Assembly (NCBI GenBank): GCA_016617785.1
Contig: JADILM010000010.1
Coordinates: 186,001-250,000, forward strand
Direction of reading: 5' to 3'
DNA: 64,000 bases
Source of the DNA: Sporobolomyces roseus
Taxonomy: Eukaryota; Basidiomycota; Microbotryomycetes; Sporidiobolales; Sporidiobolaceae
The notes beneath the pieces were generated by a model. The model had not been told where the DNA came from. It ran no database searches and was given only the letters and a program-made list of their open reading frames with translations. Numbering within the stretch: the stretch's first letter is position 1; each line of letters begins with the position of its first letter. Below, one piece after another: positions 1-12,300 of this stretch. The position numbers were made by a program, and so were the translations under genes.

Positions 1-1394
1 AGGAGAGAAGTACAGCGTTGCCGTTCGTGAGAGTATCTGTTGGGTCGAGGACAGGCGAAGGAAGCTGAGTAGCAGTATGAGGAGAGGAGGAGATGTCCTT
101 GGGAGAAGAAGCGGATGTGGAGTCAAGGATTCTGGTCGGAGTCGGCGTGCTTTCGTCCTCCTCTTCGCTCATTCCGAGTCGAATGATCTCCTCCTGAGCT
201 TCTCTGATCGTAGAGGCAAAGCTCGAGTCTTTACTCCCCTCGACGACTGTAGCGAACGAACTCCTCCTGCTGGATTCCGTTGCATCGTTAGATTCATATG
301 CCGTAACGAATCGTTCGCTTCCGAAAGTCGCAAAACTCGAGACCGACCACTCGGAAGGAGCCATTTTCGAGCGTGTCGAGCGAGCCACTGAAGTCGAGGA
401 TGAGGCTGGGAGAGTAGCTGGTTCTGACTTGAGCGATCTCGGATTCTCGCTTCTTTGCTTTTGCTCCTCCTCCTCCATCGGCTCTTGCTCTAACGATTCA
501 GCAGTCGACTGAGTTGGAGGTACAGCTAGGAGGATGTCTCCAAGCTGGAAAGGATCCCATTCTTGCTCCTCCTTTGCCGCTTCACGAACGATCTTTGCTT
601 GTTCAAGTCGTTCGGCGGCTGAGAGAGCGTCAGGAGTTGGATTCGGATGAATACCTTCGACGACACGATCGACATAACGTGCGAGCTGAGCTCCAGGAGA
701 AAGCGGTCTAGGAGGAGGGGGGAGAGGTTTCGAGGTAGGAAGAGGAGGGAGTGGACCTCTCGCAGGACGTCGTGAACATTGTGTATGGTCGTCGAGGGGC
801 AAGACTGAGACTATTAGCTGATGATGCTCGTCGTAGAGGAGTAGGGAGTTGCGATAAGCTGGGACTTGCTGGGAAGGGGGTCGAGGTCGAGGTTGAGCGG
901 GAGGAAGGTACAGGAGAAGTCGATGAACCGCAAGAGCGTCGGCATCCGTGGCACTGTAAATCGGTCGATTCAGACATCAGTTTCGCATGGATAGATGACA
1001 AGGAAGACCAGACGTACCGCAAAAGTTGTAATTCCCAAACTCCGATTTCGCCTTGATTTCCTTGTCCCATCCACCATAATCCTTTACTCTCATTTCCATC
1101 GTCTCCCACTCCTTCGCATGTACCCACAAACGTCCCTCTCTCGATTCTAACCTTGATTGCCCCGACTTGAACCCCTCCTCCTTTTTCCAACGAGAAATTT
1201 CCGCTAACCTGTACTGCAGGCGCAGTCTCGAGGACTGGGCGAGTGGGTAGTGGAAGATCTGTGTGGCTTGCAGGATTCGCTGGAGAGGTAGAGGAAGGCC
1301 AGAGCGCGAAGGAGTTGAGCGAAGAGAGATCGAAAGGAGCAGGCGAGATCGGAGCTGAGGAAGGCGTGAACGTAATGCGAGCTTGAGGAGCCAT
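1..1394 (-). CDS. unidentified protein, 5' part (continues off the left edge)
   Basis: Two exons are visible: 1018-1394 and everything left of 953, joined by a 64-base GT-AG intron (954-1017). The spliced frame stays open to the window edge, about 440 residues. The N-terminus starts MAPQARITFTP. An ordered stretch near residues 100-200 (LQLLRATDADALAVHRLLLY, then NSLLLYDEHHQLIVSVLPLDD split across the text) precedes a Pro-rich linker. A long Ser/Glu-rich acidic low-complexity region follows. I do not recognise the family. The order, a beta-rich N-terminal region followed by disorder, is loosely like the N-terminus of fungal spartin/senescence-domain proteins, but the diagnostic C-terminal domain would lie outside the window. 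The next gene, RPL7, is on the same strand and lies upstream of this one. Confidence 0.6.
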
Positions 1395-2007
1395 CTGTCG
1401 AGCTGCTCTTGTGCTTCTGATAGCTTCGAGAAGAGGAGCAGAGCTAAAGAGTCGTTCGAGAGATCGCGAGCAACTGAGCGCCGAATGCGAGGTGCGAGCG
1501 TCCGCAAGGCCATAGTGAGCGTTTGTAGGCCTCCCTGAGTCTGTAGACCCAATAGCTGAGTCGGAGGAATAAAGCGAGCGAAGGGTAGAAAGCTAAAAAG
1601 AGAGAAAGCAATTTTTCGCATCTTTGCAAGGCTGCTCGACACACTCGCACTGAGCAATCGCGCTTCCGCCAGTCCCTTAGTCGAACACAATCGCGATCGT
1701 AGCAGGCGCAGCTCGAAAGCAGAACAGAAACGGACAAAACAGAGCAGGCTCGAGCGACGTTTCGCAAGTTCGCTTCTTTTCCAACGTAGGACCGCCCAAC
1801 GCCATGCGACCGACACCAACGACGCACAAGGGAGTATACTCCTGAGTGAGGATGCGAGCGCGAGTCCAGGCGAACAGCCAAAAGCAAGGAATGATTTTTG
1901 AAACGACCAGTTTTTGCGCTCATCCACCACCACAAAAGATTCTACACAACCGCTCGACTCAATCGCTTCTTCCGCTACGACGACGACGACGACATTCAAC
2001 GACGAGC
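1395..2007. other. intergenic, between RPL7 stop and the next start
   Basis: This stretch is the 3' flank of RPL7 and the 5' flank of the gene to its left, both on the minus strand. Open frames here on either strand have no recognisable domain and no splice logic. I see nothing else in it. Confidence 0.5.
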
Positions 2008-3783
2008 TTAGTTCGACTTGCGAACGAGCTCGTTGATGAAGTGCTCGCGCTTTCCGGTCTCTCCACCCTCGATGAAGGTCTTGATCTTCCTGGGTCGGGA
2101 TCCACCAAGAGGGTTGGAGAGCTTGAAGGGCCAAAGGAAGTTGTTGACCTGCTTGAAGCTGTTGAACGGTAGAAAGAGAGGTCAATGACTTGTCCAATAT
2201 CGAACTAGTTGGTCCGAGTTATCGAAAAGCTCACTTAGGTCCAGCTGAAGCGAGCTCGTTGACGATGTCCTCAATGCAGAGGATACCGTATTTGCCGAGG
2301 TTCTCCTCGATGATTTGGTTGGAGGAAAGAGCAATTCGTTGCTTGTTGACCTTTCCGTATCCACGCTTGTAGACGAGTTCTCGGATGGTCTTCAAGTTGG
2401 GCTCACTATATGAGATCATGGAGCGTATGAGTGATCATGCGCAGCGAGAAGGAACGAAAGTAGAGTGAGACGAACCCGTAAGTGATGTAGGGCTCAACTC
2501 GGAGGAGCATCTCAGAAGTAGCCTTGGTGACCTTGACGAAGACACCGTTGTTAATCTGGAGAAGACGGAGGAGCTGAAGGATCTTGCGAGGCTTAGGGGC
2601 AATGTTGTTGATACTGAGAAGACACGAGAAAAGGATCAGTTTCGACTTTTTTCATTTTTAAAAGTCGGAGAGGATTGCAGACTCACCCCTTGATACGCAT
2701 GACGAAGTAAACCTTGGGCTGAGCGGGGACGTAGAAGTCTCCGTTGGCCTTGGCTTGCCTCTTCAAGCGGATCTCCTCTCGCTCCTTCTTCTTGTAGTCG
2801 TTGACGTACTGCTCGGCGCGCTTGAAGATGACAGCGCGCTTGGCCTTGCGAGCCTATATATCACCAATAGAGATGAACCGTAAAACCTCCGTCAGTTCTC
2901 GTTCACTTTCTGCCTCAACTCCTACAGTTTCCTTCCTTTCCTCCTCCCTCAACGCTTTCCCCAGCAGTCAAGTCGAGTTGGCGAGTCGGGGCGGAGGGCG
3001 TGTACAAGTACTTGATAGAGTTGAGTAGAGCTCAGATCCGAAAGATGGTTAATTGTCAAAGGTTGACCGCATTGCACCCCAGGCCGACTAAAGCCCTTTT
3101 TAGTGAGGTGCTCAGCAATTTGGGTATATTGATTAATAATCACTGCTTCTCAACTCTTCTTTGTACTCGTACTGTCGATGCGCTGGTCGAAGGTGGAGGA
3201 GTAGAAGGGAGGAAGGGAGATGGGAAAGTGAGGTCGAAATCGGTAGTCGAAGTTGGTGGGGTATGGGCGATTCGAGGTGATTTGACTTGACTGCTGTGAT
3301 CTGTATACCATCTAATGACCTCTATAGTTCGAACGGGTAGCTTACCTTGCGGGCATCGAGGGCAGCAGCCTTCTTCTCCTCGCGGGACTTCTCAGTCGAC
3401 TTGCGCTTCTGTTTACATCAACCGATCAAAATGACCACCTCCAATCAGTTCAAACTATCCATTACTACCGAATGAGCGGTCCAACATACCTTGAGAAGGG
3501 TCTCGGGAACGAGGACGTCCTGCTTCGAAGGGGTGGTCGAACTGTTTGCCAACAAATCCGCTCTAATTAGCCGTTTGTTCAATCTTTAATCCATGCTAAC
3601 CCTTCCTGCGCCCTCTGTCTCCCCTCTAGGTGTGTTGTAGGGTTGTAATTGAGGTTGGATTGAAACTTGAATTTGAGGTGGCAGATTTTCTTCTAGAAGG
3701 GCGAGGAGAGCAGTTGGAACGTTGAGGGTGCAAGGTAGGGCTTTGGGTATGGCTAGAGAGTATCAGATAATTTACCTAGACAT
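2008..3783 (-). CDS. RPL7: 60S ribosomal protein uL30 (RPL7)
   Basis: Cytosolic large-subunit protein uL30. Seven exons: 3776-3783, 3490-3541, 3346-3408, 2687-2853, 2476-2613, 2235-2405 and 2008-2158, giving 249 residues, the usual length for this family. The first exon is only 8 nt (ATGTCTAG) and the split codon is completed in exon 2. Family landmarks are a Lys/Arg-rich N-terminal helix ([16 protein letters not shown]), the core motif [20 protein letters not shown] (20 residues), the segment ERRxL-type region replaced here by [19 protein letters not shown], and the C-terminal motif [19 protein letters not shown]. Intron 3 (2854-3345, 492 nt) is far longer than the other six and holds a snoRNA, as RPL7 introns do in budding yeast. 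The divergent upstream region 3784-4378 is pyrimidine-rich on the plus strand. Confidence 0.97.
3017..3157 (-). ncRNA. box C/D snoRNA inside RPL7 intron 3
   Basis: Read on the minus strand. A 9-bp perfect terminal stem pairs AGAGTTGAG (3157-3149) with CTCAACTCT (3025-3017). A C box variant GTGATTA lies at 3143-3137, a D' box CTGA at 3115-3112 and a D box CTGA at 3035-3032. C to D' spacing is 21 nt. Upstream of D' the RNA reads TATACCCAAATT (3128-3117), perfectly antisense to AATTTGGGTATA of conserved 25S rRNA. Upstream of D it reads ACCATCTTTCGG (3049-3038), antisense to CCGAAAGATGG(T) of 25S. A short hairpin between D' and the C' region (GCACC with GGTGC) separates the two guides. rRNA sequences are recalled, not searched. 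Budding yeast hosts C/D snoRNAs (snR39, snR59) in RPL7 introns, and those also target this 25S neighbourhood. The C' box is degenerate and I cannot place it firmly. Confidence 0.85.
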
Positions 3784-4378
3784 GGTTGGCGAAGAGACGG
3801 GTTCAAACACGAAGGACTGAAAATCCGCTCTCCCTCTCTCTCTGCTTCTCTTCTCTCCTTCTCTCACAAATTCTCACTTCTCCCGCTAAAAATCAATTCT
3901 GTCCTAGCTTTCAACTTCTCTTCTTCTTTCTCTTCACATCTTTCTCTTTTCTCTCTCATACCACTGGACTTCCCAGCTTGTTCCCCTCTACTTTCTGCGC
4001 TCTGAGTCAAGCTCTCTCTGCTTGTTCCCGTCAGTGCTCAAAACTCAAAAACTCCTTTCAACCCAACGCTGCTTCTGTAGAATACCAACGCCCTGTTATG
4101 AATGCAGGGATGTTTTCACTAGTCCTCCGAGACTATAAAGCTAGGCAGAGATCTAGATTCAGAAAGTCGCGAAGTGAGAGTTTCGAGGGTTTCGAGCGTG
4201 TCGACCTCTATCAAGGACGTCGCATCGCCCCTGGACCGCGTGCTCGCCTTCACAATGGAAGGAACAAAGAGACTTGTGCAGTGCACGGCACTAATAACGA
4301 ATACCGAATAACATACTTCAAACGAACAATTCAGAAAAAAAATCGCTGGTCTCCTCTCGTCTCAAACCCCTCTCCAGC
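3784..4378. other. intergenic, RPL7 promoter side
   Basis: It lies between the RPL7 start and the stop of the RdRP gene. The part next to RPL7 is a long C/T tract on the plus strand (about 3820-4030), that is, A/G-rich in the direction of RPL7 transcription. No gene can be supported here. Confidence 0.5.
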
Positions 4379-7300
4379 TCACTCTCGCTCCTCCAATCGC
4401 TTCATCAAATCGAGCAATACCTGAAGAACAACAAATCCAAAGCTCTTGACTCCAAACCATTCTTGTTCCTCCTTCTTCGCAACCAACCAACCAACCCAAC
4501 ATCTCTCCAACACCTCTACGATCTCTTTCTCACCCGCATCATCTTCCGAGTATCCGAGTACCTCGTCCCTGACCAAATCAAACAAGTCGGTGGTTTGTCG
4601 CTGCAACCTCGCTTGTTTGTCTTGACGTAATCTAGGATTCTTTGCTGGTTTTCCGAGAGTACCCAGTAGGACTTCAGGTTCGGAGAGGTGGATGTCAGGT
4701 CGAGATGAGAGGGTATTGATTGTCGCGTAGTGGAAGAGCCACTCGCAGAACTCGTAGAGATGCTCGGTCATTTCTTGAACGAGAGAAGAGTCGAATTGAT
4801 CGAGCGAGGGACTAGGAGATGGGAAGTCCATTCGAGAGAATGCGGCGATGATAGCGTTGGTGATAGTCGAGGAGGAGTCGAGGACGTCGGATTTGAGATT
4901 GGCACGAGGATCGATATCTTTCAAAGGAATCGCTCGGAAAAGTTGGCCGAGTGCTTTTTCGCTGTGTGCTCGACGAAACTCTACCGTAAGTCTACCGGTG
5001 AACTGACGGTGGTCGAGGATATCGAGACACACCTAGTATAGTAAAGCTTTCCTTCACCTCGACTCTGATGACTCCAGTATTCGCCAACCATGAATTGGGG
5101 CTTGAGCTGCGAAGGCGATTTCGGTAGAGTACGATGGTTGACGGGAGTTCCGGTCTTCGGGTAGTCAACGGCATCGGAACTGAGAAGAACGAACAAAAAA
5201 GTCAATCACACACTTTACGAAAGAAGTGAGGGAAAGGGAAGCAACTCACTGCAATTGAGCCAAAGCGATACAATCGGGATGTCGGGTACCTTCGAGATGA
5301 TAGTCGCTCAGCTGGAGATGGCGAGAAGCGACGGAACCCATCAAGTCCGAAGTGATGTCTGAGCGAAGCATCGATGTCAGCTTGCGAGCTAGCAAAATAC
5401 GGGGCTCGTAGCTACGCACAACCGAGGAAGAAGTTGACACCGTCGTCGATAGTAGCGGGACGAAGGAGACGGTTCATCTTTGGTGGAGCATAGTCGGCGG
5501 GAGTTGCGAGTTTCGAACGGTCCGGAATCAGCTCGGGAAGCGTAATGAGTTGATAGATGTCTCCATCGAGATCTCCGCCTACGATTTTAAACGAGTCAGT
5601 GAGTGAACCTCAGGCGGCAAGCGAAGGGGAAAGGAAAGAAGGAAACGGACCTCCTAAGCAGGAGGGAAGCGAGCGATTACCTATCGATCAAAGTCTTCAT
5701 TAGTATTGTGATGCTGAGGAGGAGATACGGTCTACGGACCTCGGATGGAGAAGACGACGCAGTTGATGAGAGTGCGAAGACGAGGAGCGACTCCATCAGG
5801 CAATTTACCTACAGCTTTGACGACCTACGATCCCGAACCACTTTAGTCTCCCCCGTCAAAGTGACAGAGAGACGAGGTCTGCGTACCTGTACATCACCAG
5901 GATGGATTGACGGCGAACGAGAGATGCAAATGTCGCCTTCCAAGTAGATCGCAGGTTCCGAAGGTCGCTTGATGCAGGCGTAGACTTGTCCCTGGGCGAG
6001 CCAGCCATCTTCAGCGACGTAGAGAGAGTCAGTGAAAGTGCGCTGAGCTGAGAGGATAGAAAAGATCCACCTTCGTCAGCGACACCGACCAGAGTGAAGC
6101 AGTTCGGTAAAGGAATCCTCGCTTTGAACTTGATGTTCCTCAAAGCTTCAGCTACAGCGAGTCCTTCGCAGTTCTTGAGGAAAGGGTCGAGATCATTCGC
6201 GTTGAGCTTGAGAATACTCGCGATGTTGACAAGTGTTGACGAAAGCTTTGCAGGTCCTCCTAGTCCAGTGCGATCGAGCAGTTTAGCTGCATCGGAGAGC
6301 GAAGTCGTGGCTTTATGTACTCGAGCGACGGCGTCATCCTGTAACGAGCGGAAAGTTGCAACTGGAATACCGAGGTCTTCGAGAATCTTGATGAGAGGAC
6401 GATTGAGGTAACAAGGTAGAGGTCGACTGAATGTATCGACGACTGTGAGACAGAGGTGTACTAAGTATACGGTCACCGGAGTGAAGGAGAATGGGACATA
6501 CTGTCGAGTTCGAGCGAACTGCCTTCGAACTTGATCTGACTCTCTCTCAAACAGACGACTTTCCCATTGAGCAAAGGATCGACGACAAGCATTCCCTTTG
6601 CACCTCCGAGTCGGAACTATACGTCCATCCCGTCAGTCCAGTCTTCCTCATGAGATGACGGATTGCACGAACCTGATAGCACGACGATTTCTCTCCTTTT
6701 CTCCTACTTCCCGTTCTCGCAGCTTTCAGAATCTGCTCGACCTGTTCGGCGAGTGCAGGAGAGATGGTTCCGACTCCATCGGTGAAGCACGATCCTGACG
6801 GAGAGTAGACATCTTGAATGCGAACGATTTGGTCCGAATCGAGAAGAAGCGAAGGTTGAGTCGCGGTGAAAGCTTGAGCTAGACGAGCCATGTAGCGGGC
6901 GGGTATCGTGATCACTGCGTAGAGTAGATCGTCAGTATACGAGGGAGCGGCTGGCGAGGAGACAGACTGACCTGACGAGAAATCTCCCAGACTCGAACGA
7001 ATCGATTTGGCGTTCAAGACTTTGCCATCAATGACGAAAGGTGTAACGAACCAAGCCGAATGCTCCTTGAGTGCGCTCTGTGAATAGCCGAGGAAGTCAA
7101 ACTTGTGACCTGCGATCTCGAGTCCTCCATCGCTTCGAAAGAACGGTGCGAAGCGTTGTCGGAGGAAATTTGGAATGTCGACGTCCTTCGAATGACTGAG
7201 CGTCGAAAGATCTTCATCGCGGATCGAGACACGAAGGAAGTGAGACGAGTATTGCGGATAGCGACGAATGATCGAATTTGATTCGTCTGGAAACGGACCT

Positions 7301-8899
7301 TCGAGAATGAAACGACTGAGAATGGGCAGGAACAAGGAGTCAGATCGAGATCGGCTCTCGACGAGGGAGACACACTCACGAGGGAGTCAGGATGACATGC
7401 CTACAGAGGAAGACAGCTTTGCGAGCGAAGAGAGACGATTCGAGGAGGGGTTTGATTCGTTTCGCGAGTCGAAGGAGTTGGTCCTTGAGCGGTTCCGAAG
7501 TAGTCGACGTTTCACTCTTGAACCGACGAGCTGACGAAGGATCGAAAGGTCTCGCGTATCCCGCTTCTTGTAGTTCCGCCTCATCGTACCATGCCTCTGC
7601 TGTCTCGTCGAAAGCCCAGTTTTCGGATCTTGAGTCGGTTTGACGATGGCCAAATTGCTGTAGGATTCGTTCAGTGTCAACTGCACCGAGATTGGATTCG
7701 AGCTGCTTGGTAGTGGGCAGAATGTCGATGATTTGCGAAGCGTCGAGCAGACCAGAGTGAAGGAAGAGTTCGATCTGAACGAGATGGTCTGTCAGTAGCA
7801 GCGCACGGAGGAGACGGTTCAGTAATGCAGGCTCACCTGAAACGCAATGGGGATACTGAACTTGGAAAGCGTGTTTCGAAGCTCCTCAACGCGAGAGTAT
7901 CGACCGAGTTTCGCAACGACAATCTTCGATCCTCGTACCTTTGGAAGGCGTAGCTTGTCGCTCCTTCGATGCTTGAACTCGTCGACTTGTGCTTTCGAGG
8001 GGAATGTGAGGAGTAGACTCGCTGAGCAGAACGGGGCGATTTTGGCGTGTTCCGAGTCGATCGATGAGCCTCGCTTCGCGCCAGACTCATCACCGAGTAC
8101 CGAGCTGAGGAGAGCAGAGAGATCGAAAGGACTGTCGGCATTGGATTGGAAGGGTTCGGACTTTGACTTGTGATAGATTGGAGGTTGCGACAGCGAGAGA
8201 AGGATCGAAGTTTGCGAAGGGAGGGCTTGAAGTTTAGAGATTGAAGAGACGGGGACGATAATTTTGGTCGAATTCGTTGCCAGCTCGACAACAAGGGTTC
8301 GCGTAGACCCATCGAGGTAGAGTTTTCCTCCTCCTCCTATAGCTTTCGACCATTCTGACGAAAAGACGTCTGGTGATCCCTCCTTTCGGACAATCCTCCC
8401 GAAATCGACCTGACTGAGTGTGATAGGTTCCTTCAGTCGCTTGAGTTCAGCTTCACGTTCCCTCTGGGTTGCGGGAGGGACGAAAGGATTCGTTCGGACC
8501 GCCGCGAGACGAATCGGATCGACCGCGCGTTTGCTGACGTGGGAGCGGACTTCGATACCTTTGATTCGCAATCCAGGACGTTTGGGGTACTCGTAGATGT
8601 CGAGGTACCGCTGAGCAGTCGCTGCGTCTGCTATAGTGACATTTGCACAAGTCGAGAATTTGCCGTTTCGTTTGTTCCGATTCGAGAACACGTTGACTGA
8701 GAAGTTGACGGCTGTCAGTCGATGGTCAAGGGGTTAGTCTGACTCGGTCTCCAGTGAGAACAGTGAGAACAGAAGAGAGCTACTCACGAGCGGCAAGAGA
8801 GTAGTCGGAGATCGGAGGACGATGAAGAACCGACGACAGGGCTTCAATCACGTCCGGTTCGCTGACGTGATGAGGAAGGAATGTCGTGAAGAGCTCCAT
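4379..8899 (-). CDS. RNA-dependent RNA polymerase of the RNA-silencing pathway
   Basis: Makes double-stranded RNA from single-stranded templates for Dicer and Argonaute silencing. Thirteen exons can be joined without breaking frame: 8788-8899, 7837-8711, 7380-7774, 6972-7315, 6673-6914, 6502-6616, 6071-6442, 5887-6008, 5740-5824, 5423-5578, 5250-5358, 5033-5179 and 4379-4961. This gives about 1,218 residues, a normal size for cellular RdRPs (QDE-1, Rdp1, SAD-1 families). The catalytic motif GGDLDGDIYQLI is encoded at 5578-5543, near residue 890, with all three catalytic Asp present. Other family blocks are FLRVSIRDEDL, FTDGVGTISPALAEQ, YQFRLGGAKGM, SRSPSIHPGDVQ, AVDYPKTGTPV and YYTSEKALGQLFRAIPL. 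The N-terminal part is fungal-specific and less conserved. It shares a divergent promoter region with PIK1. No Dicer or Argonaute gene is in the window. Confidence 0.95.
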
Positions 8900-9368
8900 C
8901 TTGAGCTAATCGGCTTCCGAGACAAGTTGAGTGAGGGTGAAGAGAAAAGAGAAAAGGTGAGAGGAAGTGCGAGAGTCGTTTACCTCCCTCGCAATCTCCG
9001 CGGATCTCGGCCTCAAAGCATTCCTATCCCTCTGTGTTCTTGTTGATCGTGGACAATCAGCGTCGAGAGCGAGAGAGTCGAGGGTTGAAGCGGGATTACG
9101 CGATAGTCAATTGAGAGAGAAGAGTGATTTAGCGATAGGAGCGAATTCGACGACTTCGAGCTACGTCAGATTCGGTGTTGGAGTTCTTCTGATTGACACG
9201 ATGCGATTATCGATAGACTGGAGTGAATGGTAGAGGAGGAGGAGCGTTTCTTGGTTTCGAAATAATTCGCGACGTTGTCCTCTTTCGCTATTCACCAACC
9301 ACTCTTTCCGACTTGATCACGACTGTCCAAGATACCGACAGAGCTCTACGACACGTCAAGCTATCGCC
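8900..9368. promoter_or_regulatory. shared divergent upstream region of RdRP and PIK1
   Basis: 469 bases separate the two divergent start codons. I see no clear TATA box or known operator. The open frames here are not supported as coding. Confidence 0.4.
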
Positions 9369-12300
9369 ATGTCGCTATCCGAAAGCGGAGGAAGCGGTTC
9401 GGCACTCCTCCTCCGCCTGTTTGAGAGTAGCTTCTTTGACGTTCATCTCGCTATCGGATAGTAAGTTTGACCATCAGGATCTACTCATGTGCTCTATATG
9501 ACGGGATCAGGGTAATAGCTGGAGTATCTAATGAGGAGGGGACAAAGTTCAGTCAAAGAGGGTCCACATCAACGCGGAAAGTAGGAGGAGTCTCTAGCAG
9601 TGGATGTGGTTCAAAGAGGAGGCTAGCGGAGTAGACTAGCTCCTGAGTCTGTATCAGTCTGAACCGGTGCTCGAGACATCTCACTTCTACCGTCCAAATT
9701 GGATCGCTAACCGTTTCGCTTCGCATTCCATTCTGTTCTCTCTCGCTACAGTCTCAAGACCTATCCTAGCTCTATCGGAATCACACATTACCTCATCAAC
9801 CGATTGCGGTCGTTCGAATATGAAGATGTCGAATTCTATTGGCCTCAACTCTGGTCCGTCTCAACCCCTCTCACTTTGCGTTTTGAGGAGACTGATCAAC
9901 TTGACCCGCCTTAACTTATCTAGCTATCTCGTCATTACTCGACCGACAGACTCTGTCGCACTCGAGAACTTTATTCTCGAACGGTGCGAAGAGGACGCTC
10001 ATATCGCAGTTATCGTAAGTCTGCCATTTGTTCGTCACGTTCCTGCATCATACTAATCACCATTCTTGTATAGACGCTCTGGTATCTTCAAGCCTCACTT
10101 TCCGACCTTGCGGCCACACCAAATTCAGATCAATTCGCAGTGTGTCGACGAATTCTGAATCGAGTCCAATCTATCATTTTCACCGATCCACCACTTCCTC
10201 CTTCCGTCACGCCAGATTCTAGCTCTTCGACAAGCAAGAAGTCAACTCCACCTTCAGCATCGATCGCCCCACCGAAACCACCACCTCAAAAGCTGAATGC
10301 ACCGATATCATCTCTTGTTGGAATGGGTTTGTTAGCGGCAGCATTCGCTATGCCCGGGCTAGTGGATGCAACGGGGAGGATGATCTTGGAGCAAGGTAGA
10401 CGGATAGAGCAGGTGTCGAAGCTGGATGCGATCTTGAGTCAGGAAGAGCGAGACGAGGAGGAAGCAGAGCGGAATAAGGAGGACAGCGGGAGTGACGAGG
10501 ATAAGGCGGCATCGAACGCTGCAAAAGCTCCAACACGACCACCTATCGGTACGAGCAAGAGCAGTAACAAGCCGCACTCGCCTCGGAATGTTCGACGAAG
10601 TTCAACTCAACCGAATTATCTACCCGGCGCTCGAATCGAAGCTTCACCTGCGATTCCATTCTCAACTTCGACACTCAGATCAGAACCCAAATCGAGCTCC
10701 TTCTTCCCCAACCCCTTCTCGAAATCCTCCAGTTCCTCCTCTTCTTCTCCTTCATCGACACTGCATCCTTCCTCATCTTCTTCATCCAACTCGAATGGAA
10801 TCGGAAGAGCGAAGAGTCTTCGAAACCCACATCCTCTCGCCTCTGTCAACAGTGGCTCACCATCGATATCAGTACCTTCCCTGCCCATGACCTCTCATTC
10901 CGCCTCGAATCTCGCCTCTTCCACCATGTCACCCTCCCTTTCCTCTCAGCATTTAACCGGTTCCTCTCTCCCAGGATACGGACTCCCCAAAACCTTCTTA
11001 TCGCATCTTCTCCTATTACAAGCATGTCGTTCACAACTAGACCTCGTTCGAAGTCTTCAAGATATCTCTACTCGTCTCGTCCTCGTCCCGAAACCCGCTC
11101 GAGTTTCTTCCCTCCGAGCCGAACTCACAGTTCTCAACCATGGCTTACCACGAGGTTGCTCCCTCGGCATGTCGACTCGACCACCACCAATCGCTGCTCC
11201 TCCCTCCGGCTCTCACTCCATGAAACCCTCAATATCCATCACCCCTACACCTTCTTCCCTCAAAACTCCACCGAAACCAACGAAACCTCGACGGAAACAG
11301 GCTCGAGTCGTTCGAATCTCTCCTGGAGAATCCGTCGTCCTCAATTCAGCAGATCGTGCACCTTTCGTCGTTTACGTCGAAGTCCTCGAAGAAGATTTGG
11401 ATTTCGATCCTGATCGACGGACAAATTGGGAGGACCTGAGACGAGCATTGCGGGAGAGGGAAGGATTGACGAGTGGAGGATTTGGAGTTCAGTACTCGCA
11501 AGCGAAACAGGGTGGGAGGATGAGTCTCGAGAGTGGATTGGACGGATATGCGAGAGGTCAGAACGGGAATCAGAAATCGAATCTATCAAACTCGACGTCG
11601 AACAAACAACCTCCACCGAATGGCTTCACTCCTAGCGCGACACCGGCGAGCGGGACGCCCTTCGCTGAACGAGCAGAATTCGCCCTTGGAAGTCCAGCTC
11701 TCAATGGAGGAGATTCGACCTTTGAATCAAATTCGACCGCAATGCCCTCAGAACCCGAAGGAGAGATGGACCTCGTCGAACAGTTGTATGGGGATATTTC
11801 ATTGAGGGATGAGAGTCTGTTGAAACCGGTCGATGAAGGGTCTGAAGAGGAGGACATCAAGAACCGAGATGCGGATGAATTGGCTTGGTCGAGGAAGGAG
11901 CAGGAGAAGGCGGAGAGACGGGCAAAGAGAAGTTCGACCATCTCTTCGACGAATAGCACCGCGTCGACAGCTCGGCCAGATCGACCATCACTTTCCTCTT
12001 CGAACCGACAATCTCTCGCTCTCGATCGAACCATTCCTTCTGCTTCTTCCACCTCTTCGACCGCCCGACCAGGAGGTAGGTCCGTTCAAGCTCGACAAGC
12101 AATCTCTCTCGATGAGTACGCCGAACGAATGCGAATGGCAGCGATCATGCTTGCTCAGCTCGACGCTTCACAGACCGCTGCAAGAGGAGTCGTTCAAGCC
12201 GGTACAGCGGCAGCAGGAACTCTCGTCGGTCTACCCGTAGCAACTGTAGCTGGAGTAGGAGGATTAGTAGGAGCCGGACTCGGAGCGGGATTGGGAGCGG

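Noticed and set aside
1444..1935. 163-codon minus-strand open frame between RPL7 and the first gene
   Set aside because: Cys/Ser/Arg-rich composition without domain, no homology pattern; most likely untranslated flank.
3542..3775. Open reading of about 55 codons inside RPL7 intron 1
   Set aside because: No start, no conservation to compare, lies between good splice sites; chance opening.
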